From positions 1 to 13,167 of the forward strand of contig DASVSC010000052.1 of assembly GCA_036388295.1 (NCBI GenBank): a stretch of DNA of 13,167 nucleotides, read 5' to 3'. A program made the position numbers and the translations under genes. Of this stretch, positions 7,907-13,167 are shown one piece after another; position 1 is the first letter of the stretch, and each line of letters begins with the position of its first letter. Source of the stretch: RYN-431 sp036388295. GTDB lineage: Bacteria; Planctomycetota; Phycisphaerae; Tepidisphaerales; Tepidisphaeraceae. The notes under the pieces are model-generated. The model made no database searches. It saw only the letters and a program-made list of their open reading frames with translations, and was not told the origin of the DNA.

Positions 7907-7922
7907 TGCAAAACGCGTGCGA
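7907..7922 (-). promoter_or_regulatory. Possible sigma-54-like promoter of glnN
   Basis: The minus strand reads TCGCAC-N5-TTGCA, against the consensus TGGCAC-N5-TTGCA. Spacing and the -12 element fit, but one of the two conserved G residues of the -24 element is C. Transcription would start near 7896 and give a leader of about 135 bases. Control of glutamine synthetase by sigma-54 is common in other bacteria, which gives the match some weight, but a chance match is quite possible. Confidence 0.25.
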
Positions 7923-8071
7923 GAGCCGGTAAACCACGATTTTTCGCCCGCGTAGCCCATTCCACGCGCGGTCGGCGGCGTCAACTCACAGGATGCACAA
8001 AAAACGCGCATTCGCGACTGCGACGAAATGGCATGAAAGACCGACTGGCGGGCGGCGTACTCTTATGCTGT

Positions 8072-8119
8072 GAGGCGTGATCCGCGGAACCGACGCGGTT
8101 TCTGTTCCGTCCACGCCTC
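8072..8119 (+). other. Stem-loop leader upstream of the first propeller gene
   Basis: GAGGCGTG (8072-8079) pairs with CACGCCTC (8112-8119) in an 8-bp stem. Inside it CCGCG (8082-8086) can pair with CGCGG (8094-8098). It lies about 110 bp before the start codon at 8230. I do not recognise it as a known riboswitch class. In DNA this GC-rich, such stems may arise by chance. Confidence 0.3.
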
Positions 8120-8229
8120 GGATCGGGTAAAAAGGCGTTCCGGCGCCGCGGTGGGCGGCAAGACGGCTCCCAAGGCCGGGCCGAAGTCCCTGATAGTTCT
8201 AAGTCTTAGCCATGCAAGGCGTACGATTC

Positions 8230-10530
8230 ATGCGACACGCGTTCGTGTTCGAAGCGGTGGAATCTCGAACCCTCATGTCGGCCGTCGGGCCGACCCGGTC
8301 GGGCGTGCAAGTCATCGGCCCGACTGGCGGTGTGCACGCCTCGGCGTCGACGCCGAAGTTCGACAAGCTCGTCGTCACCTCCGACGGCAGCGGCACGGAA
8401 AATAACGCCGACGCCGTCGATCGCGCTAGCGCCATCCGTCTTACGATCATCGCCGCCGACAATCACGGCGGCATCGACCCGAACAACGGCGCCCTCGTGC
8501 GAGCGGCGGTTCAAATCACGAACATCAAGACCGGTGTCGTCTATAACGGCACCGGGTTGAGCGGCACGCAGGACATCACCAAGTTCCTCCAGAAGATCAA
8601 GACGACCGGCGGCGGCGACGCGCTAATCATTCAGCCGAACGCGCCGTGGGACCCGAACACCCGCTACCGCGTGGAAGTCAATGGGTCGTTTGTGTCGAAC
8701 GGCAATAAGGTGCGGGACGTAGAGCAGACGCGCTTTGCGGCGGTGTCGAAGGAGTTTACGACCAGCAACTATCTGCCCAGCGCCGACAACACGATCGGGT
8801 TCAAGCAGATTCCCCAGTCTGCCCCTGGCAACCGGGCATACATCGCCACCACGATCGGCCCGGACCACCGGCTGTATGCGGCTACGTCACAGGGCTACAT
8901 CTACCGTTATGACATCGCGAAAGATGGCACGCTTTCGAACGAGTTCACGATCGACATCATCCGCCAAAAAAACGGCGGTAACCGCATTATCACGGGTATC
9001 ACCTTCGAACCGGGTGCGACGGTCGAAAAGCCGACGATGTGGGTTAGCCACAATCAATACCGTTTTGGTTCGAAGCCCGGACAAGGCAGCTTTTACGAAA
9101 ACGCGGAGAACTTCACCGGCAAAATCAGCCGCATCGGAAAGGCTGATTTCAGCAGCTACGAAGACATTGTGATCAACATCCCGCGGTCGGCCAGGGATCA
9201 CATGAACAACCAGATCGTGTTCGCCAAGTCGGGCCGTACCACGACGTTCCTGTTCGGGATTGCCGCGATGAACGCTATGGGCCGTGCTGATAATCTCTGG
9301 GCCGGCCGCGAAGAGAACATTTACTCCGCCTCGATCGTGCGTGTGCGCATTGGCAACGGCGACACTGCCCTGAACCCGTATTTGAAGTCCAAGGGCCCCG
9401 TTGATCTGCGTGTCCGGTCCGACGGCACAACGCCTTACAACGTCTTCAAGGGCAGCAATCCGCTGCGCCTGTTCGCCACCGGCGTGCGCAACGACTTCGA
9501 CATGGTCCTCCACAGCAACGGCCACCTGTATGCCGGCATCAACGGCAGCAGCGCCGGCGGCAACGTGCCAGCCACGCCGGCGTTCTCGCAGGTGCCGATC
9601 CAGAACCGCGTTGATAAAGACAAGAAAGGCCGCGATACGTTCACCGGGCCTGATTCGCCGGCCCTCACCGGCGTGCGCCAGGTGATGCAGGACACGCTGC
9701 TCGATCTGCAGGAAGGGGCCTACTACGGCCACCCCAACCCGGCCCGCGGCGAATACGTCCTCATGGGCGGCAACCCCACGAGCAAGGTCGACCCGTTTGA
9801 AGTAGCCGCCTATGACGTCGGCCAGCAGCCCGACCGCAATTTCACCCTGCCGGCGTACGACTTCGGCCAGAACGTCTCGCCCAACGGCATGATCGAATAC
9901 AAATCCGTCGGCGGGCGGAACAAGAACCTTGACGGCTACTTAATCGTCACCCGTTACAGCGGCGGCGCTGACCTGCTGGCCATCAAGCCGAACCGTGACG
10001 GCAGCGTCACGCCGGACAAGATCAACCGCACGGTGCAGGAACGCATCACCGGCTTCACCAACCTCGGCAGCCCGCTCGACGTCGTCGAGGACATGACCAA
10101 CGGCAACCTGTATGTCGTCAGCCTGGAAACCGAAACCGGCCCCGGCTCGATCATTCTGCTCCGGCCCGACAGCAGTCTGGCCCCGAAGGTGTCGGCCAGT
10201 GCCTCCAAGCTCGGCTTCTATGTCACGCCCGGCGGCCCCGCGGTGACGCGCAAGGTGACGCTGACGAACACCGGCACGCAGGACCTGATCTTCGACCCCG
10301 CCGCCAGCCGCATCGGCGGGACGGGCCGGCGGAACTTCCTGTACGGGAAAAACTTCCCCAAGTCGGCCTACACCCTCACGCCCGGGGCGTCACTGACGCT
10401 GAACATCACCGGCCAACTGCTCAAGGGCCAAACGGACACGGCCGCAGCGACGCTGCAGCTGAAAGTGAATGACCCGGACCGGCCGACCGTGAACGTGCTG
10501 CTGCGGGCCTTTGACGAGACGGCCGCCTGA
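8230..10530 (+). CDS. LEPR-XLL-type exported protein with Ig-like, PQQ-dehydrogenase-like propeller and ASH-like domains
   Basis: A 766-residue protein. The ATG at 8230 is chosen over 8212 because its first 18 residues, MRHAFVFEAVESRTLMSA, then align without gaps to the two downstream relatives. After this export-type segment come an Ig-like (Big_5-like) domain (about 44-180) and a beta-propeller (about 190-650) resembling glucose/sorbosone dehydrogenases. The propeller has DHMNNQIVF (323-331), FATGVRNDFD (415-424), SNGHLYAGINGSSAGGN (429-445), YYGHPNP (498-504) and SPNGMIEY (550-557). H324 and R420-N421 fall where soluble PQQ dehydrogenases have the catalytic His and the Arg-Asn pair, so PQQ-dependent sugar oxidation outside the cytoplasm is possible but unproven. 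An ASH/DUF1573-like beta-sandwich (about 655-760) ends it. It is a tandem paralogue of the next gene, 46 bp away. Confidence 0.88.
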   Translation: MRHAFVFEAVESRTLMSAVGPTRSGVQVIGPTGGVHASASTPKFDKLVVTSDGSGTENNADAVDRASAIRLTIIAADNHGGIDPNNGALVRAAVQITNIKTGVVYNGTGLSGTQDITKFLQKIKTTGGGDALIIQPNAPWDPNTRYRVEVNGSFVSNGNKVRDVEQTRFAAVSKEFTTSNYLPSADNTIGFKQIPQSAPGNRAYIATTIGPDHRLYAATSQGYIYRYDIAKDGTLSNEFTIDIIRQKNGGNRIITGITFEPGATVEKPTMWVSHNQYRFGSKPGQGSFYENAENFTGKISRIGKADFSSYEDIVINIPRSARDHMNNQIVFAKSGRTTTFLFGIAAMNAMGRADNLWAGREENIYSASIVRVRIGNGDTALNPYLKSKGPVDLRVRSDGTTPYNVFKGSNPLRLFATGVRNDFDMVLHSNGHLYAGINGSSAGGNVPATPAFSQVPIQNRVDKDKKGRDTFTGPDSPALTGVRQVMQDTLLDLQEGAYYGHPNPARGEYVLMGGNPTSKVDPFEVAAYDVGQQPDRNFTLPAYDFGQNVSPNGMIEYKSVGGRNKNLDGYLIVTRYSGGADLLAIKPNRDGSVTPDKINRTVQERITGFTNLGSPLDVVEDMTNGNLYVVSLETETGPGSIILLRPDSSLAPKVSASASKLGFYVTPGGPAVTRKVTLTNTGTQDLIFDPAASRIGGTGRRNFLYGKNFPKSAYTLTPGASLTLNITGQLLKGQTDTAAATLQLKVNDPDRPTVNVLLRAFDETAA

Positions 10531-10554
10531 CCCGGAATCGTGTTGGATTCGGGT
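10530..10554 (+). terminator. Imperfect hairpin between the two propeller genes
   Basis: Starting on the last base of the stop codon, ACCCGGAATC can pair imperfectly with GGATTCGGGT around a GTGTT loop. No strong U-run follows. With only 46 bp between the genes it is more likely an mRNA-processing or attenuating hairpin than a full stop, so the two genes are probably co-transcribed. Confidence 0.3.
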
Positions 10555-10576
10555 CGTTCTGGCCGATGGAAACTTG

Positions 10577-12895
10577 ATGCCGCAATCGAATTACCTTGAA
10601 CCGCTCGAAGGCCGTCGTTTGTTCAGTGCCCTGGGGGCACACGCCCCGTCCGTGCGCGTGATCGGGCCGACGGGCGGCCTGGCCGCGGCGGCGGGGACGC
10701 CGTCGGTGGCGTCCGCGACGTCGCCGGAATTGGTCACCAAGGCCCGGCGCGATCTGACGATCACCGTCGCCATGGACCTGCCCAACGGCGCGCTGAACTT
10801 CCAGACGCTGACGCGCACGGGCGTCCGCTTGTACGAGATGAACGCCGACGGCAGCCGCGGGACGCAGGTCGCCACCGGCAACGCCCAGACCAGCGGCGGC
10901 GGCGACACAATCTCGCTCACGCCCAATTCACCGCTCAAGGCGTTTACGAATTACCTGTTCGAGGTCAACGCCAGCTACGTCACGCCGTCCACCCGCGTGA
11001 AGGACGTCACCGGCGTGGCGGTCTCCGCCTATTCGCTGAAGTTCAAGACGGGCAGCGCCATTGCCGTCGCGAATCCCAATATCAACTTCAGCCAGGAGGA
11101 CGCCGGCGCGGGCATTAATCGCCCGTACACCGCCGTCACGATCGGGCCGGACCGCAAGCTGTACGCGGCGACCATGCAGGGGGACATTTACCGCTGGGCG
11201 ATCGGCTCGGACGGCAAATTGTCCGGCCGCCAAACCATTACCACCATCAAGGACTTCAACAGCGGCCAAAACCGCATTATCACCGGCATCACGTTCTCTC
11301 CGGATTCGATCGCGTCGAACCTGAAGCTGTACGTCAGCCACGGCCAGTACAAACTCGGCACCACGCCCAGCACCGGCACTGGCGTGCAGTTCCAGGCCGA
11401 CAACTACACCGGCACCATCTCGCTGCTGAGCGACCCCAATCTTGGCCAATACGACGACCTGATCGTTCACATCCCGCGGTCCGTGAAGGACCACATGAAC
11501 AACCAGATCGTCTTCGATCGCACCGGCAACAACTTTCACTTTGTCATCCCCAGCCTGACCGCCATGGGCGCTCCTGACACCACCTGGGGCAATCGGCCGG
11601 AAGACGCGCTGTCGGGCGCGATGTACCGCGTGAACGTCGCGAAGATGAACAGCGAGCTGACCAACAGCGGCCCGATCGACCTCGACCCGAGCGCCAGCTA
11701 CGACGTCAGCGACTCGGCCAACGCCGTCAATATCTACGCCACCGGCATCCGCAATGCGTACGACATGGTCTTCCACAGCAACGGCCATCTCTACTCGGCC
11801 ACGAACGGCAGTTCGGCCGGCGGCAATACGCCGGCGGGCGGCGGGGCGCCGGCGCTGACGAACGTGCCGATCACCGAGAAGGACAAGCTGCTCGACGTCA
11901 AGCCGGGCAAGTATTACGGGCACCCCAACCCGATCCGCGGCGAATACGTGCTCGACGGCGGCAACCCGACGGCTAACGGGAAAGATGCCAGCGGCAATCC
12001 GACCGGCGTCGATCCGTACGAGTTCCCCGGCGACGGCACCCGCGGCTACGCCGCCGGTGTCCAGCCCGATTCGAACTGGGACCAGCCCGCCTACGACCTG
12101 GGCAAAAATGTCAGCCCGAACGGCATGATCGAGTACACGGGCAACGCCTTCGGCGGCCTGCTCGACGGTTACATGCTCATCGCCCGCTACAACAGCGGCA
12201 GCGACATCGTCGCGGTCAAGCCCAACAGCGACGGCACTGTCAGCAAAAGCAACATCGAAGTCCGCATCACCGGCCTGGCGGACCTGCGCAAGCCGTTGGA
12301 TTTGATCGAGGACACGGTTAACGGCAACCTCTACGCCGTCCAGATGCCCGACGAGAACCAGAACACCGGCAGCATCGTCCTGATGAAGCCCCGGGCCATC
12401 GACCCTAAGGGCGTGACCGTCACCGGCAATTCATTTCCTGACCGGGCCAGCTATTACGTCGCGCCGGGCAACCGCAAAGGCGTGACCCGGACGTTGGAAT
12501 TGAAGAACGACGGCACCACCACGCTGGTCGTCGACGTTACCCGCACCAAAATCAACGGCCCGGACCGCCGCAGTTTCGCCGTGCTGGACCTCGGGACCGA
12601 AAACATTTCGATTTTGCCCGGCGAAAGCCGCACGTTCAGGGTCCGCGGCACGCTGGAACGGGGCAATCCCGGCCCGGCGTACGGGAACCTGGCGTTCGTA
12701 ACCAATGAACCCGGAAGGCCTTACACCGTCATCAAGTTGCGCGCGTTTAACGTGTTCGCGAACACCGCCGCGTCGTCCGCCCCCGCCAAAAGCGTGGTCG
12801 GCCCTGCAGTTGTTCGAAAAATAGCCGTAACGAGCGCCTTTTCGTCGACGTCAGCTACATTGGGCGACCCGTGGTGGCTGTCTGACCTTATTTGA
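10577..12895 (+). CDS. LEPR-XLL-type exported propeller protein, second tandem paralogue
   Basis: A 772-residue paralogue of the preceding protein. The ATG at 10577 gives the 18-residue start MPQSNYLEPLEGRRLFSA, a clear LEPR-XLL-type segment; the longer in-frame start at 10511 lies inside the upstream gene. Both paralogues then carry VIGPTGG. An Ig-like domain (about 48-160), propeller (about 175-610) and ASH-like domain (about 620-725) follow. The propeller motifs recur: DHMNNQIVF (305-313), YATGIRNAYD (387-396), SNGHLYSATNGSSAGGN (401-417), YYGHPNP (446-452) and SPNGMIEY (513-520). The putative catalytic His306 and Arg392-Asn393 are kept. Insertions of Gly/Asn/Asp-rich loops occur near 465-500. 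Unlike its neighbour it has a C-terminal tail of about 45 residues ending in GDPWWLSDLI. A secreted PQQ-type oxidoreductase or sugar-binding propeller is inferred. Confidence 0.88.
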   Translation: MPQSNYLEPLEGRRLFSALGAHAPSVRVIGPTGGLAAAAGTPSVASATSPELVTKARRDLTITVAMDLPNGALNFQTLTRTGVRLYEMNADGSRGTQVATGNAQTSGGGDTISLTPNSPLKAFTNYLFEVNASYVTPSTRVKDVTGVAVSAYSLKFKTGSAIAVANPNINFSQEDAGAGINRPYTAVTIGPDRKLYAATMQGDIYRWAIGSDGKLSGRQTITTIKDFNSGQNRIITGITFSPDSIASNLKLYVSHGQYKLGTTPSTGTGVQFQADNYTGTISLLSDPNLGQYDDLIVHIPRSVKDHMNNQIVFDRTGNNFHFVIPSLTAMGAPDTTWGNRPEDALSGAMYRVNVAKMNSELTNSGPIDLDPSASYDVSDSANAVNIYATGIRNAYDMVFHSNGHLYSATNGSSAGGNTPAGGGAPALTNVPITEKDKLLDVKPGKYYGHPNPIRGEYVLDGGNPTANGKDASGNPTGVDPYEFPGDGTRGYAAGVQPDSNWDQPAYDLGKNVSPNGMIEYTGNAFGGLLDGYMLIARYNSGSDIVAVKPNSDGTVSKSNIEVRITGLADLRKPLDLIEDTVNGNLYAVQMPDENQNTGSIVLMKPRAIDPKGVTVTGNSFPDRASYYVAPGNRKGVTRTLELKNDGTTTLVVDVTRTKINGPDRRSFAVLDLGTENISILPGESRTFRVRGTLERGNPGPAYGNLAFVTNEPGRPYTVIKLRAFNVFANTAASSAPAKSVVGPAVVRKIAVTSAFSSTSATLGDPWWLSDLI

Positions 12896-12899
12896 TCCG

Positions 12900-12915
12900 G
12901 GCGGATTCGTCCGCC
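12900..12915 (+). terminator. UUCG hairpin after the second propeller gene
   Basis: GGCGGA-TTCG-TCCGCC, a 6-bp stem closed by the very stable UUCG tetraloop, stands five bases after the stop codon. There is no U-run behind it, so it may be a weak terminator or an mRNA-stabilising end. Confidence 0.4.
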
Positions 12916-12940
12916 GCTGTCGTGTTGATTGGAATGACTT

Positions 12941-13167
12941 ATGCGTAATCCGTCCTTGATCGAACCGCTTGAATCCCGCCAGTTGCTCGCCGCCGACATC
13001 GCGCTGGGGCCGAACAATCTGTACTTCAACGCCGTCAAGGGCCAGAGCCAGACCTATCAGCTGCGCGTGACGAACACCGGCGACAAGCGGCTCGTCGTCA
13101 ACCGCCTGCGGTTCGTCGGCGAGAATCGGAGCAATTTCCGCGTCATCGACTTCCCCGAAGGCGGCCG
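12941..13167 (+). CDS. LEPR-XLL-type exported protein with ASH-like domain, 5' part only
   Basis: The frame is open from the ATG at 12941 to the window edge (75 full codons). The first 18 residues, MRNPSLIEPLESRQLLAA, are the cleanest LEPR-XLL-type segment of the three, followed directly by a beta-sandwich start: LYFNAVKGQSQTYQLRVTN then TGDKRLVVNRLRF. This matches the ASH/DUF1573-like domains at the C-termini of the two preceding proteins. A GGA at 12931 is a weak ribosome binding site. It lies 45 bp after the second propeller gene on the same strand, so it may belong to the same unit. It lacks the VIGPTGG segment. Its full function cannot be judged from this fragment. Confidence 0.85.
   Translation, partial: MRNPSLIEPLESRQLLAADIALGPNNLYFNAVKGQSQTYQLRVTNTGDKRLVVNRLRFVGENRSNFRVIDFPEGG

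Larger units (their letters stand above)
7762..8229. other. Divergent intergenic region between glnN and the propeller genes
   Basis: These 468 bp hold no convincing gene. Towards glnN the minus strand carries a GGAG ribosome binding site (7770-7773), a small hairpin GTCGCC/GGCGAC (7797-7814) in the leader and a weak sigma-54-like site (7907-7922). Towards the right the plus strand carries a GC-rich region able to form several stems (8072-8119 and beyond) and the perfect palindrome CTAAG-T-CTTAG (8199-8209) 20 bp before the chosen start codon. No good sigma-70 promoter with both elements was found on either strand. Confidence 0.5.

Noticed and set aside
8212..8229. Alternative start of the first propeller gene at 8212
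   Set aside because: It would add six residues that break the gap-free alignment of the 18-residue N-terminus shared with the next two genes. Not excluded experimentally.
10928..11923. Minus-strand open frame of 331 codons opposite the second propeller gene, and a similar one at 8887-9732
   Set aside because: Both are repetitive Val/Arg/Asp-rich shadows of the propeller genes, at matching positions in the two paralogues, with no family signature.

Overview
The window looks like a piece of a GC-rich planctomycete chromosome, probably class Phycisphaerae. The strongest clue is three proteins on the right that begin with an 18-residue segment of the LEPR-XLL type (E-P-L-E-x-R-x-L-[FLM]-[SA]-A), a mark of planctomycete exported proteins. 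Poor Shine-Dalgarno signals, widely spaced genes and several families of dispersed palindromic repeats fit this. The lineage is inferred from family knowledge; no rRNA or other phylogenetic marker is present.

Left part, 1-7761. After the 3' end of an unidentified plus-strand gene (to 260), every gene lies on the minus strand. In transcription order they are: a type III glutamine synthetase (7761-5584) with its own hairpin terminator; a DUF2585/UPF0314 membrane protein; PabB (aminodeoxychorismate synthase component I); a TadA-like nucleoside deaminase; a class IV PLP enzyme probably acting as PabC; a Nif3-family dinuclear-metal protein; and a small zf-TFIIB zinc-ribbon protein. PabB and PabC would make p-aminobenzoate for folate. 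The glutamine amidotransferase partner PabA is not in the window. GlnN makes glutamine, the nitrogen donor for that step, but it appears to be a separate transcription unit.

The gaps in this left part carry palindromic repeats of four kinds: a nested REP-like element (626-681), a CCCTCTCCC-type repeat (1822-1873), two copies of a CACAGATGAACACGGAT-type inverted repeat on either side of the deaminase gene (2782-2889, 3417-3523), and a CCACGAAG-type inverted repeat (5332-5484). Two of them run into coding sequence and supply the last codons and stop codons of pabC and pabB.

Centre, 7762-8229. This divergent intergenic region holds the glnN leader and possible promoter on one strand, and a structured leader for the rightward genes on the other.

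Right part, 8230-13167, plus strand. Two tandem paralogues of about 770 residues share an architecture: N-terminal LEPR-XLL-like segment, Ig-like domain, a beta-propeller resembling the glucose/sorbosone (PQQ) dehydrogenases, then an ASH/DUF1573-like beta-sandwich. A third gene of the same export class starts at 12941 and runs off the window. I found no CRISPR array, phage, transposase, rRNA or tRNA, and no convincing new defence-type system. The most unusual material is the repeat-derived protein ends, the tandem propeller family, and a PabC-like enzyme that lacks the usual PLP-binding glutamate.
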